Shown: positions 16,930 to 25,258, counted from the first letter of the stretch. The stretch: DNA of 28,135 bases from Ornithomonoglobus_A sp045537455 (GCA_045537455.1 JAZSPM010000014.1:1-28135); one strand, 5' to 3'. Made by a program: numbers and translations. The notes: generated from the sequence alone by a model not told the origin.

Positions 16930-17099
16930 GCAAAGATATATTCTATGCAAGTCCCTCGGGTGACGGTATATTAAGAATAAAAGAATGTGTAGAGGCTGTT
17001 AAAAAACAGGGCTATGATGACTATATGGTAATGGAGCATTTCGGAACGGATGAAAACTGGGCATATATGAATGCTGAAATTAAGAATTTTGATTTTTAA
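16930..17099 (+). pseudogene. 3' remnant of a sugar-phosphate isomerase/epimerase gene
   Basis: The space between the kinase and the alpha-galactosidase is about 320 bases. In it, one plus-strand frame encodes GDGILRIKECVEAVKKQGYD, then YMVMEHFGTDENWAYM, and ends with TAA at 17097. This is the typical C-terminal end of xylose-isomerase-like TIM-barrel proteins (sugar phosphate isomerase/epimerase family), where GDG-I and LEHFG are late-strand motifs. There is no start codon with a ribosome site, and a TGA closes the frame at 16893, so only about 50 residues of a protein of roughly 280 remain. The left edge is blurred by T-rich sequence. The gene faces the opposite way from both neighbours, so the rest was probably lost by deletion or rearrangement. 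Confidence 0.68.
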
Positions 17100-17106
17100 A
17101 ATGAAA

Positions 17107-17140
17107 AGAGAGCGTTTGGTGTCAGATATAAACGCTCTCT
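17107..17140. terminator. Terminator after the alpha-galactosidase gene
   Basis: AGAGAGCGTTT (17107-17117) pairs perfectly with AAACGCTCTCT (17130-17140). On the minus strand the stem is followed by TTTCATTTT, and it begins eight bases after the alpha-galactosidase stop. It could also have ended the isomerase remnant on the plus strand. Confidence 0.75.
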
Positions 17141-17148
17141 TTGGTTTA

Positions 17149-19296
17149 TTAGTTAATCTTTTTTAAATGTAGTGTATAGGTTGAAAAATCGCCCATTGCA
17201 AATTCAGGCTTAAAGCCGACGTACATCAGCTCATCACCGTGATATGTTTTGCCGGTATTTGTATCAATATAATCTGCATCAGGGTCAAGCGCTTTTAGTT
17301 TTAGCGGACCTTCCAGTGTGTTTGCCATAGATAAAACCTTGCAGGTCATAACAAAAGCTTCGGATTTATCCTTTGATGCCATTTCCCATGCACAGTAGTT
17401 TGTTTCAAACGGACTGATTAATCTGTAGAAATCGCCGTTTAGCATAAGCGGACGAAGCTCCTTGTCCTTTATAATCTGTTTTTTTACTTCTTCAATTTCT
17501 TCGTCAGTCATTTTTGTGATGTCAAGCTCGTAGCCGAATACTCCGGCATATGCAACATCTGCTCTTGTTTTAAGAGGTGTAATTCTGCCGTTCTGATGGT
17601 TCGGTACTGCTGTAACGTGTGCAGATATTGATGAAACAGGATAGCCTATTGATGTTGAATACTGGATTTTCAGTCTTGCGATTGCATCTGAATTATCACT
17701 TGTCCAGATTTGCGGCATATATGCAAGGACACCTGCATCAAAGCGACCGCCTCCGCCTGAACAGCCCTCAAACAGAATATCGGGGAATGCACCTGTTATT
17801 GCGTCCATTATCTTGTAGAAGCCAAGATAAAACTCGTGATTAAATCCAATAAACGGCATATCCGTCATTGAACGGTTCATATCCCACTTAACATATTCAA
17901 TGTTCGCACTGCCTAAAATATCGCAAATAACCTTTATAATATAATCGCAGATCTCGTCACGACTCAGGTCAAGGATAAGCTGATTACGTCCGAGAGCAGG
18001 CTCTCTGTTTGGAACATGAATTGCCCAATCAGGGTGTTTTCTGAACAGCTCCGAATCAGGATTTATCATTTCAGGCTCAATCCACAGCCCGAATTTAAGA
18101 CCTATATCATTTATTTTTTCTGCAAGTCCTTTAATTCCTGAAGGAAGCTTATCTGTATTTACAAACCAATCACCTAAGGCTCTGAAATCATCGTTTCTGT
18201 CGCCGAACCAGCCATCGTCAAGAACGAATAGCTCAACACCTGTTTCTTTTGCCTTTCTTGCTATATCAAGAAGCTTTTCTTCGTTAAAATCAAAATATGT
18301 AGCTTCCCAGTTATTTATAAGGATAGGACGTTCTTTGCTTGCCCATTTGCTTCTGCAAAGGTTTGTGCGATATACATCGTTTAATTCTCTTGAAAGACCG
18401 CCTATACCGTTTTCGCTGTAGCAAAGAACGCTTTGTGGTGTCTGGAAGCTTTCACCCTTATCAAGTGCCCATCTGAACTGGAACGGATTGATTCCCTGTA
18501 AAACTCTGACGTTACCGAATCTGTCACACTCAATCGTTGATGAATGGTTTCCGCTGTAAACAAGAGATAATCCGTAAACCTCGCCGTTATCTTCGTTAGC
18601 TACTCTGTCTGCAAGCATGATAAACGGGTTCATGTCATGGCCACTTCCGCCTTTTGCATTTGAAATGTCAAGCTTTGCACCCTGCTGAACGGGTTGTCTG
18701 AACATATCACGCTCTTTTGCCCATCCACCTGCAAAGTAAATCAGGTCATAATCATTCTTTGGCAAATCAAGACAAGCACTGTATGCAGTTTCAACAGACA
18801 TAAAGCTCTTTGAACGGTTAGTGATAACTGCACTTCTTAAAATAACGTCATATTCGTCAAAGACGGTATATGAAAGCTCTGCCTCTAAATCAATTACTTC
18901 ATCATATAATGTGATTTTCAATGTTTGGGCTGTTTTATCGCCAAGGAACAATGACGGCATGCCATCTACTTTTGCAACGGCATTTTCTTCTATTATATAT
19001 GACTTGAATTTTAATCTTGAAATATTATTTGAGTCTGCATTATTAACGACATATGCAGGCTGTCTTAAATCAGTGTGACCGTATGCGGGATATTCCTGAG
19101 GATGAACCTCAAGACTCCATTCGTCAGTTGAGCTTAAACACCAAACGATAGGAGCAGGAGCTATATCCGAATAATCTCTGTCATGCAGCTTTTTTCCGTA
19201 ATGAACATGAAGTAAATCACCTGCTGAGTTCACTGCCATTATGTAGCTTATATTTCTTCCCATAAGATGGAAGGTATTATTGTTTTTTATTATCAT
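17149..19296 (-). CDS. GH36 alpha-galactosidase
   Basis: This 715-residue enzyme should remove terminal alpha-1,6-galactose from raffinose, stachyose, melibiose or galactomannan. The length and layout match bacterial GH36: an N-terminal beta-supersandwich (about 1-310), a TIM barrel (about 315-640) and a C-terminal beta domain. Seen directly: FVLDDGWFGDRNDD (358-370), LWIEPEMINPDS (404-415), the nucleophile Asp472 in YVKWDMNRS, the GCSGGGGRFD loop (511-520), and the acid/base region WTSDNSDA (531-538). There is no signal peptide, so it acts on imported oligosaccharides. ATG 19296 follows AGGAGA, and a good promoter lies at 19332-19360. No transporter adjoins it. Confidence 0.95.
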   Translation of the reverse strand: MIIKNNNTFHLMGRNISYIMAVNSAGDLLHVHYGKKLHDRDYSDIAPAPIVWCLSSTDEWSLEVHPQEYPAYGHTDLRQPAYVVNNADSNNISRLKFKSYIIEENAVAKVDGMPSLFLGDKTAQTLKITLYDEVIDLEAELSYTVFDEYDVILRSAVITNRSKSFMSVETAYSACLDLPKNDYDLIYFAGGWAKERDMFRQPVQQGAKLDISNAKGGSGHDMNPFIMLADRVANEDNGEVYGLSLVYSGNHSSTIECDRFGNVRVLQGINPFQFRWALDKGESFQTPQSVLCYSENGIGGLSRELNDVYRTNLCRSKWASKERPILINNWEATYFDFNEEKLLDIARKAKETGVELFVLDDGWFGDRNDDFRALGDWFVNTDKLPSGIKGLAEKINDIGLKFGLWIEPEMINPDSELFRKHPDWAIHVPNREPALGRNQLILDLSRDEICDYIIKVICDILGSANIEYVKWDMNRSMTDMPFIGFNHEFYLGFYKIMDAITGAFPDILFEGCSGGGGRFDAGVLAYMPQIWTSDNSDAIARLKIQYSTSIGYPVSSISAHVTAVPNHQNGRITPLKTRADVAYAGVFGYELDITKMTDEEIEEVKKQIIKDKELRPLMLNGDFYRLISPFETNYCAWEMASKDKSEAFVMTCKVLSMANTLEGPLKLKALDPDADYIDTNTGKTYHGDELMYVGFKPEFAMGDFSTYTLHLKKIN

Positions 19297-19331
19297 AGTA
19301 ATCTTCTCCTTTGCTATTATAAATCAAAAAC

Positions 19332-19360
19332 ATTATACAATATTTTTATTGAAATGTAAA
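19332..19360 (-). promoter_or_regulatory. Promoter of the alpha-galactosidase gene
   Basis: On the minus strand TTTACA (19360-19355) and TATAAT (19337-19332) are 17 bases apart; the start codon is 35 bases downstream. Confidence 0.72.
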
Positions 19361-19379
19361 TAGAAAATAATTATTTTGT

Positions 19380-19462
19380 GTAAATTATTGTTTAGCTGTG
19401 TTAGGAGGCTCAAACGCCGCCTTTGCAACGGAGTCCCCTTACGCTAATAAATAATAATTTAC
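19380..19462. repeat. MITE-like imperfect palindrome of about 83 bp
   Basis: GTAAATTATTGTTTA at the left end and TAAATAATAATTTAC at the right end are inverted copies with one mismatch. Inside, GGAGGCTC (19404-19411) pairs with GAGTCCCC (19431-19438) with one mismatch and one G-T pair. The GC-rich core stands out from the AT-rich surroundings. It lies between the divergent alpha-galactosidase and mgtC promoters and has no coding content. Confidence 0.55.
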
Positions 19463-19488
19463 ATTTATATGTCATTTAAAATAAAACA

Positions 19489-19517
19489 TTGACAGTCAAC
19501 AAAAAATATGGTATAAT
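19489..19517 (+). promoter_or_regulatory. Consensus promoter of mgtC
   Basis: TTGACA (19489-19494) and TATAAT (19512-19517) are 17 bases apart, a perfect sigma-A match. The mgtC start lies 69 bases downstream, leaving a leader filled by short repeats. Confidence 0.85.
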
Positions 19518-19520
19518 ACA

Positions 19521-19576
19521 TAAAATTTAAACGTAAAATTTAAGTAAAGTTTAAGTAAAATAAAGGTAAAATGAGG
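19521..19576 (+). repeat. Tandem 11-bp repeats in the mgtC leader
   Basis: Four contiguous units begin at 19533, 19544, 19555 and 19566: GTAAAATTTAA, GTAAAGTTTAA, GTAAAATAAAG and GTAAAATGAGG. A related TAAAATTTAAAC precedes them at 19521. The last unit runs into the ribosome site. An 11-bp period equals about one helical turn, the pattern bound by OmpR/PhoB-type response regulators. Confidence 0.65.
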
Positions 19577-19586
19577 TGGAGGGGAC

Positions 19587-20279
19587 ATGGCTTTGGAATG
19601 GATTTATGATTATAATTTACATTACATAATCAGAATGATTGCGGCGTGCTTGTGCGGTATTCTGATTGGATTTGAACGAAAGAACCGTGCAAAGGAAGCA
19701 GGAATAAGAACTCACTGTATTGTGTGCTTTGCGGCGGCGTTAATGATGATAATTTCAAAATACGCTTTTACTGATTTGTTAAGCGATCCTAACTTGACTG
19801 CGGCTGATGTAAGGCTTGACCCGTCAAGAGTAGCACAGGGAATTGTTCAGGGTGTCGGTTTCCTGGGAACGGGAATGATATATGTACATAAACAGAGCAT
19901 AACGGGACTTACTACGGCGGCAGGCGTATGGGGTACAGCCGGCATAGGTATGGCGATAGGTGCAGGAATGTATTTCCTGGGATTTGTTGCAACTGTAATT
20001 ATGGTTCTTGCACAGGTACTTCTTCATTTTAATGCGGGCTGGCTACGTACACCTAAGCATAAAAAATTCAGTGTTTATAAGGTGGCAGATCCGGAATTTC
20101 AGAGCTTTGCAGAAGCAATGATGATAGAAAAGAAAATTCAGATTAATGATGTGAACGTTACATATGATAAAAAGAACAAAGCAACCGATTACGAGTTTAT
20201 TATTGAGCTTCCTGATAACGTGAAGGAATCGGAGCTTTGCGGAATGTTTGATTATGATAATAAAATAAGAAATCTTTAA
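19587..20279 (+). CDS. MgtC/SapB family membrane protein
   Basis: This 230-residue protein has four to five membrane segments in the first 150 residues with MgtC hallmarks: RMIAACLCGILIGFERKNRAKEAGIRTH (the R-x3-G-x3-G-x-ER signature) and GVGFLGTGMIYV followed by GLTTAAGVWGTAGIGMAIG. The C-terminal 75 residues form a soluble, probably ACT-like domain. In pathogens MgtC supports growth at low magnesium and inhibits the F-type ATP synthase; in commensals its role is less clear. It has a consensus promoter, an unusual repeat-filled leader and the ribosome site GAGGTGGAGGGG before ATG 19587. No Mg-sensing M-box fold is evident in the short leader. Confidence 0.92.
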   Translation: MALEWIYDYNLHYIIRMIAACLCGILIGFERKNRAKEAGIRTHCIVCFAAALMMIISKYAFTDLLSDPNLTAADVRLDPSRVAQGIVQGVGFLGTGMIYVHKQSITGLTTAAGVWGTAGIGMAIGAGMYFLGFVATVIMVLAQVLLHFNAGWLRTPKHKKFSVYKVADPEFQSFAEAMMIEKKIQINDVNVTYDKKNKATDYEFIIELPDNVKESELCGMFDYDNKIRNL

Positions 20280-20282
20280 ATG

Positions 20283-20315
20283 AAATAGCTGTAATGTAAA
20301 TTACAGCTATTTTGT
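20283..20315 (+). terminator. Terminator of mgtC
   Basis: AAATAGCTGTAA (20283-20294) and TTACAGCTATTT (20301-20312) form a perfect 12-bp stem directly after the stop codon. The U-tract is short (TTTTG), so efficiency may be moderate. Confidence 0.7.
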
Positions 20316-20333
20316 CCAATATTATTAAAAATA

Positions 20334-20362
20334 TTGACAAAATAGCAGAAATTTAGTATAAT
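20334..20362 (+). promoter_or_regulatory. Consensus promoter of the small membrane protein gene
   Basis: TTGACA (20334-20339) and TATAAT (20357-20362) are 17 bases apart, a perfect sigma-A match, 33 bases before the GTG start. Confidence 0.83.
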
Positions 20363-20395
20363 AATATTAACACAAAAGAAAAAGGGGGGATAGAA

Positions 20396-20731
20396 GTGAG
20401 AATATATGGAATTTTATTTATGATAGTATGGGTATTTTTAGCAATATCAGTTATTTCTATGCTTGCAAGAACAGCAAAAGAAAAGAAGCTGTATAAGAAG
20501 ATGATTGCTGACCCATGTGATCAGACGGTCAAGGATTACATACCTGCTTTTAATGCAACTTATGGATTTATGTCAAATCTATTTAATACACAAATGGCAT
20601 ATAATCATAGAACAAGTATGTTGAGACAAGCACAGGGATGGGAAATTATTAACGAATGTACAACAGTCTCTGCTGAAGTAAAGGAAAAATTAAAGAGAGC
20701 TTATGCATCACAGGGAATCAAAGTAAAATAA
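20396..20731 (+). CDS. Small single-pass membrane protein of unknown function
   Basis: I do not recognise a family. The 111-residue protein has one N-terminal membrane segment (about residues 4-23), then a basic patch (KEKKLYKK) and a soluble helical tail rich in charged and aromatic residues. By the positive-inside rule the tail is cytoplasmic. It starts at GTG 20396 after a strong AAGGGGGG ribosome site, has its own consensus promoter and a terminator 55 bases after its stop. It is therefore a well expressed single-gene unit. Its basic composition after the membrane segment may point to a role in binding another membrane complex, but nothing in the sequence proves this. Confidence 0.75.
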   Translation: MRIYGILFMIVWVFLAISVISMLARTAKEKKLYKKMIADPCDQTVKDYIPAFNATYGFMSNLFNTQMAYNHRTSMLRQAQGWEIINECTTVSAEVKEKLKRAYASQGIKVK

Positions 20732-20785
20732 AAAAGCAATGGCAACTGTACTGCGGTAGTTGGTATATGCCATAAAGACGAATAC

Positions 20786-20817
20786 GGCGTGAATTTCACG
20801 CCTATTTTTATTTTTAA
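20786..20817 (+). terminator. Terminator after the small membrane protein gene
   Basis: GGCGTGA (20786-20792) and TCACGCC (20796-20802) form a stem with a 3-base loop, followed by the T-rich ATTTTTATTTTT. A second, looser hairpin lies just upstream (ATGGCA near 20739 with TGCCAT near 20771, enclosing CAACT/AGTTG). Confidence 0.82.
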
Positions 20818-20839
20818 TTATAAAAATGTAAAAATCTAC

Positions 20840-20868
20840 TTGAAAAATGCTTCAATATATTATATAAT
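20840..20868 (+). promoter_or_regulatory. Promoter of the apgM-metG operon
   Basis: TTGAAA (20840-20845) and TATAAT (20863-20868) are 17 bases apart, 44 bases before the apgM start. Confidence 0.75.
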
Positions 20869-20912
20869 ATATAATTATAATGCCCATATTAGTGGCAGAA
20901 GGGGAGAATTTT

Positions 20913-22124
20913 ATGAAATATATTGTTATACTGGGAGACGGCATGGCTGATTATGGTGTTGACGCATTTAATGGAAAGACAATTCTTGAAGTTGCGGACA
21001 AGCCTGTTATTGACTATATGTCAGAGCATGGTGAGCTTGGTATGGTTAAGACTGTTCAGGACGGCATGAAGCCGGGCAGCGATGTTGCCAATCTTTCGGT
21101 TATGGGCTATGATACAAAAAAGTGTTATTCAGGGCGTTCACCGCTTGAGGCGGCGTCGATAGGTGTTCAGATGAAGGATACAGACGTTACCTTCAGATGT
21201 AATCTTGTAACACTTTCTGATGAGGAAAATTATGAAGATAAAACAATGCTTGATTATTCATCAGGCGAAATAACAACAGAGGAAGCGGCAGAGCTTATAA
21301 AGGCTATTGCGGAGCAGTTAAATACCGACGTTATAAAATATTATCCGGGAATAAGCTACAGACACCTTACCGTCTGGGACGGCGGTTCAACGAATGTTGA
21401 GCTTACTCCACCTCATGATATTTCAGATAAAAAGATAGCTGATTATCTTCCAAAGGGTGACGGTGCAGAGGTGCTGCTCCATATGATGAAGATGAGCGAA
21501 AAAATTCTTGTTAATCATCCTGTTAACCGGAAGCGTGTTGCAGAGGGAAAGAATCCTGCGACGTCAATCTGGGTATGGGGTGAGGGTACAAAGCCTCAGC
21601 TTGAAGATTTTGAAGAAAAATTCGGATTAAAGGGCAGTGTTATAAGTGCTGTTGACCTTCTAAAGGGAATTGCAAAATGTGCAGGTATGGAGTCGATTGA
21701 CGTAGAAGGAGCAACAGGAAACTGTGAAACAAACTGGGACGGTAAGGCTCAGGCGGCACTTGACACTTTGCTTGGCGGAAAAGATTTTGTATATGTTCAT
21801 ATGGAAGCTCCCGATGAAATGGGACATCAGGGCTTGCCTGACAAAAAGAAATTTGCAGTAGAGACCATTGATAAAAAGGTGGTTAAGTTCCTGAAGGATA
21901 ACCTTGAGGAAAGAGGCATAGACTATAAGATGCTTATAATGCCTGATCATCCGACTCCGATTAAGTTAAAGACTCATGTAAGTGATCCTGTCCCGTATGT
22001 GATATTTGACAGCACAAAACAAAATGGCGGAAGCGGCATGGCATATACAGAGGAAAACGCTAAAAAGACAGGCTTGTACATTGAAAAGGGATATACTTTA
22101 ATGAATCGCTTCCTTGATAAATAA
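20913..22124 (+). CDS. apgM: Cofactor-independent phosphoglycerate mutase, archaeal type
   Basis: The enzyme interconverts 3- and 2-phosphoglycerate in glycolysis and belongs to the alkaline phosphatase superfamily. The 403-residue length is right for the ApgM branch and shorter than GpmI (about 510). Seen directly: the N-terminal metal motif YIVILGDGMADY, the likely phospho-Ser region GSDVANLSVMGYD (about 57-69), the GRSPLEAASIG motif, the VHMEAPDEMGHQG metal site and the late IMPDHPTP motif. I use ATG 20913, preceded by GGGGAG; an upstream ATG at 20880 in the same frame has no ribosome site and precedes the strongly conserved N-terminus by 11 residues. It heads an operon with a membrane protein and metG. 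Some clostridia carry it alongside GpmI, so it may not be the only mutase. Confidence 0.93.
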   Translation: MKYIVILGDGMADYGVDAFNGKTILEVADKPVIDYMSEHGELGMVKTVQDGMKPGSDVANLSVMGYDTKKCYSGRSPLEAASIGVQMKDTDVTFRCNLVTLSDEENYEDKTMLDYSSGEITTEEAAELIKAIAEQLNTDVIKYYPGISYRHLTVWDGGSTNVELTPPHDISDKKIADYLPKGDGAEVLLHMMKMSEKILVNHPVNRKRVAEGKNPATSIWVWGEGTKPQLEDFEEKFGLKGSVISAVDLLKGIAKCAGMESIDVEGATGNCETNWDGKAQAALDTLLGGKDFVYVHMEAPDEMGHQGLPDKKKFAVETIDKKVVKFLKDNLEERGIDYKMLIMPDHPTPIKLKTHVSDPVPYVIFDSTKQNGGSGMAYTEENAKKTGLYIEKGYTLMNRFLDK

Positions 22125-22148
22125 ATCTTATGAAAGGAGCTGTTACAG

Positions 22149-23279
22149 ATGAAATGGAAGAATGCAGATTTTAAAATTCTACTGTGGCCATTGGTGGTTT
22201 TAGCCGCCGGGCTTGCACTGTATTTGCTCACACCAAAGATTATTGAGCTTTTAGGCTTTGTCACGGGTATGCTTTTACCCTTTATAATAGGATATGTTTT
22301 ATCAAGAGCAATAAATCCTGTTGCGGATGTGCTTCAAGATAAATTAAAATTTCCAAGAGGCCTTACAACTATTTTAGTTATCATTGTTGTGCTTGGCGGT
22401 TTAGCCGGACTTGCATATTGGGGAGCAAGCTCTCTATCAGATAAATTTACGGGGATATTTTCCGAGGAGCATAATCTCAAGGGTGCTTTTATGGACAGCT
22501 ATGCTTTGGCTATTGAAAAGCTGACTATCCTTTATAATTCGTTGCCTGAGGTTCTGCAGGATGCAATAACAAGTCTTTCAAACAATTCGGGTGCGGCAAC
22601 TGAGGTTGTTATGGATTATGCCGCAAGGTTTGTAAAGGCAATGCCTAACTTCTTTGTTGCATTGATAGTAAGTATTTTATCTCTGTATTTTATGGTGTCG
22701 GATTCAACTTCACTTTCGGCAATACTTAAAATTCAGTCAACCAAAACTGCGGCGGTGTGGCAGCAGATAAAACGGTATCTTGGCGGATACGTAAAAGCTC
22801 AGCTTATTATTATGTCGGTTACGGCGACCGTCATGCTTGTATGGTTTTTGGTTCTCGATGTAAAATATGCAATTCTCATTGCGATTGGTATTGCGTTCCT
22901 TGATGCATTGCCTATATTCGGAAGCGGCTTAATTTTATGGCCGTGGACACTGATGAACTTCCTTAACGGAGACATCAGAATGGGAATTTTTACGGTACTG
23001 ATATATTTTTCAATTGTAGTTACAAGACATCTGATTGAGCCTAAATTAGTAAGCACAAATGTAGGAATGAACCCGCTTTTAACACTTATGTCGATGTATA
23101 TCGGATACAGAGTTTTAAGTGTTGGCGGTTTGATTTTAGGACCGCTTACAATGCTCTTTGTTGTGAGCTTGTATAAAGCAGGTGTATTCGATACTTTTAT
23201 TAAAATGGTAAAGCAGGTATTCAAAAAAACAGGGAATACACTGAATGCAGTAAAGGAATATTTGCTGTCTGATGATTAA
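22149..23279 (+). CDS. AI-2E family membrane protein (YtvI-like)
   Basis: This 376-residue protein has the AI-2E family layout: paired membrane segments at each end (about 8-50, 64-85, then about 165-190 and 215-330) around a hydrophilic middle section (about 90-160). The motif LDALPIFGSGLILWPW and the following ITRHLIEPKLVS-type stretch (here VTRHLIEPKLVSTNVG) are family signatures. Members include AI-2 exporters, Na+/H+ antiporters and the sporulation protein YtvI. The size and the GLILGPL-MLF end fit the YtvI side, but this is uncertain. An AAAGGAG ribosome site precedes ATG 22149, and gaps of 24 and 21 bases tie it to apgM and metG. Confidence 0.85.
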   Translation: MKWKNADFKILLWPLVVLAAGLALYLLTPKIIELLGFVTGMLLPFIIGYVLSRAINPVADVLQDKLKFPRGLTTILVIIVVLGGLAGLAYWGASSLSDKFTGIFSEEHNLKGAFMDSYALAIEKLTILYNSLPEVLQDAITSLSNNSGAATEVVMDYAARFVKAMPNFFVALIVSILSLYFMVSDSTSLSAILKIQSTKTAAVWQQIKRYLGGYVKAQLIIMSVTATVMLVWFLVLDVKYAILIAIGIAFLDALPIFGSGLILWPWTLMNFLNGDIRMGIFTVLIYFSIVVTRHLIEPKLVSTNVGMNPLLTLMSMYIGYRVLSVGGLILGPLTMLFVVSLYKAGVFDTFIKMVKQVFKKTGNTLNAVKEYLLSDD

Positions 23280-23300
23280 TCAAAAGAAAGGAAAATAATA

Positions 23301-25220
23301 ATGGAGAAATATTATATAACTACCGCTATTGCGTATACTTCAAAAACACCTCATATAGGTAACACATATGAGATAATATTAACGGATGCAATAGCACGCT
23401 TTAACAGATTTATAGGAAAGGACGTGTTCTTCTTAACAGGAACAGACGAGCACGGTCAGAAGATTCAGGAAATCGCAGAGGCTTCAGGAATTACTCCGAA
23501 GCAGCACGTTGATAAAATTGCAGGCGAAATAAAGGATATTGCCGATATGCTGAATATCAGCTATGATAAATTTATCCGTACAACGGACGATTATCACGTA
23601 AAGGCTGTACAGCAAATATTTAAAAAGCTATATGATCAGGGTGATATATACAAGAGCGAGTATGAGGGCTTGTACTGTACTCCTTGTGAGTCTTTCTGGA
23701 CAGAAACTCAGCTTGTTGACGGCAAATGCCCTGACTGTGGACGTGAGGTTCACAAAACAAAGGAAGAAGCTTATTTCTTCAAGATGAGCAAGTATCAGGA
23801 TAAGCTTATGCAGTATATCGAGGAGCATCCTGAATTTATTCAGCCTGAATCACGTAAGAAGGAAATGGTAAACAATTTCTTAAAGCCAGGCTTACAGGAT
23901 TTGTGCGTATCAAGAACAAGCTTTACATGGGGTATACCGGTTGAGTTTGACCCGGGTCATGTTGTTTATGTATGGATTGACGCACTTTCGAACTATATTA
24001 CGGCACTTGGATATTCACCTGAAGCACAGGGAGATTTATATAAGAAATACTGGCCGGCTGATGTGCATATTATCGGAAAAGATATACTTCGTTTCCATAC
24101 TATCTATTGGCCTATTATGCTTATGGCACTTGGTGAGCCGTTACCGAAGCAGGTATTTGGTCATCCGTGGATGCTTGTCGGTGAGGAGAAGATGAGTAAG
24201 TCAAGAGGAAATGTTATTTATGCTCAGGACTTGGTTCGTCATTTCGGAGTTGATGCAGTAAGATACTATTCACTTCATGAGATGCCTTTTGCTCAGGACG
24301 GAACAATCACATACGACGTATTTATAAGCCGTTACAACAGTGACCTTGCAAATACGTTGGGTAATCTTGTCAACAGAACAGTTGCAATGATTAATAAGTA
24401 TTTCGGCGGAGAGCTTCAGCCGGGCGATGTTGACGGTGAATTTGATGCAGATCTGAAAGCCGTTGCAACAGGTGCAATAGAAAAGATTCAGAATAAGATG
24501 ACAACGCTTCACGTGGCGGACAGCCTCGATGAAATCTGGAGAATTGTTGACAGAGCGAACAAGTATATAGATGAAACTGCTCCGTGGGTTCTTGCAAAGA
24601 ATGAGGAGGATAAGCCAAGACTTGGTACTGTTCTTTATAATCTTGCTGAGACAATCAGAATAATTGCAGCATTGCTGACATCGTTTATGCCTGATACTGC
24701 AAGCAAAATTGCAGAGCAGATTAATGCTGATGAGCTTTCGTTTGAAAGCACAAAGAGCTTTGGTGCTACAGTGGCAGGAACAAAGGTAGGCGAAGCAGTT
24801 CCGCTGTTTGCAAGAATTGATGCTGAAAAGAAAATAGAAGAAATTGCCGCAGAGCTTGAGCCTGAGGAAGAGAAAATCGAGATTGCTCCGTTCAAGGATT
24901 ACGTTGAGTTTGAGGATTTTGAAAAGCTCGACATCCGTGTTGGTAAGGTAGTAGAATGTGAAAAGGTTCCGAAGTCTTCAAAGCTTCTAAGATTTATAAT
25001 TCAGACAGGCAGCGAGACAAGACAGATTCTTTCGGGAATTTCAAAGTTCCACACTCCTGAGGAGCTTATCGGAAAGAATGTAATCTTTATTGCAAACTTC
25101 AAACCGAGAAAGATGATGGGACTTGAATCACAGGGCATGATTTTGTCAGCTGAATATCAGGATGAACTGACAGTATTAACTACTTTAAAGGATATTCAAA
25201 GTGGTGCGGAAATAGTGTAA
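23301..25220 (+). CDS. metG: Methionyl-tRNA synthetase
   Basis: MetG charges tRNA-Met with methionine in the cytoplasm. The 639-residue length is standard for the form with a C-terminal tRNA-binding domain. Seen directly: the class I HIGN motif (18-21), the zinc knuckle Cys126/Cys129 and Cys143/Cys146 (one knuckle, as in the type 2 form), the KMSKS loop (297-301), the anticodon-binding helical domain (about 350-480), and an EMAP-like tRNA-binding domain from about 535 (DFEKLDIRVGKVVECEKVP). ATG 23301 follows AAAGGAAA. No T-box leader fits in the 21 bases before the gene, so its control must come from the apgM promoter or elsewhere. A terminator follows. Confidence 0.97.
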   Translation: MEKYYITTAIAYTSKTPHIGNTYEIILTDAIARFNRFIGKDVFFLTGTDEHGQKIQEIAEASGITPKQHVDKIAGEIKDIADMLNISYDKFIRTTDDYHVKAVQQIFKKLYDQGDIYKSEYEGLYCTPCESFWTETQLVDGKCPDCGREVHKTKEEAYFFKMSKYQDKLMQYIEEHPEFIQPESRKKEMVNNFLKPGLQDLCVSRTSFTWGIPVEFDPGHVVYVWIDALSNYITALGYSPEAQGDLYKKYWPADVHIIGKDILRFHTIYWPIMLMALGEPLPKQVFGHPWMLVGEEKMSKSRGNVIYAQDLVRHFGVDAVRYYSLHEMPFAQDGTITYDVFISRYNSDLANTLGNLVNRTVAMINKYFGGELQPGDVDGEFDADLKAVATGAIEKIQNKMTTLHVADSLDEIWRIVDRANKYIDETAPWVLAKNEEDKPRLGTVLYNLAETIRIIAALLTSFMPDTASKIAEQINADELSFESTKSFGATVAGTKVGEAVPLFARIDAEKKIEEIAAELEPEEEKIEIAPFKDYVEFEDFEKLDIRVGKVVECEKVPKSSKLLRFIIQTGSETRQILSGISKFHTPEELIGKNVIFIANFKPRKMMGLESQGMILSAEYQDELTVLTTLKDIQSGAEIV

Positions 25221-25226
25221 ATATAT

Positions 25227-25256
25227 AAGGGCTTCCTTTTTGGGGAAGCCTTTTTA
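25227..25256 (+). terminator. Terminator of the metG operon
   Basis: GGCTTCC (25230-25236) pairs with GGAAGCC (25244-25250) across a 7-base loop, followed by five Ts. The lipoprotein gene ends three bases further on from the opposite strand. Confidence 0.82.
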
Positions 25257-25258
25257 TA

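Noticed and set aside
19518..19586. Mg-sensing M-box riboswitch before mgtC.
   Set aside because: The leader is about 65 bases of AT-rich tandem repeats, too short and simple for that fold.
21660..22264. Two minus-strand frames of 96 residues over apgM and the AI-2E gene.
   Set aside because: They are antisense to well supported genes, have no ribosome sites and show no family features.
23280..23300. T-box leader for metG.
   Set aside because: Only 21 bases separate metG from the previous gene and no T-box sequence is present at the operon start.
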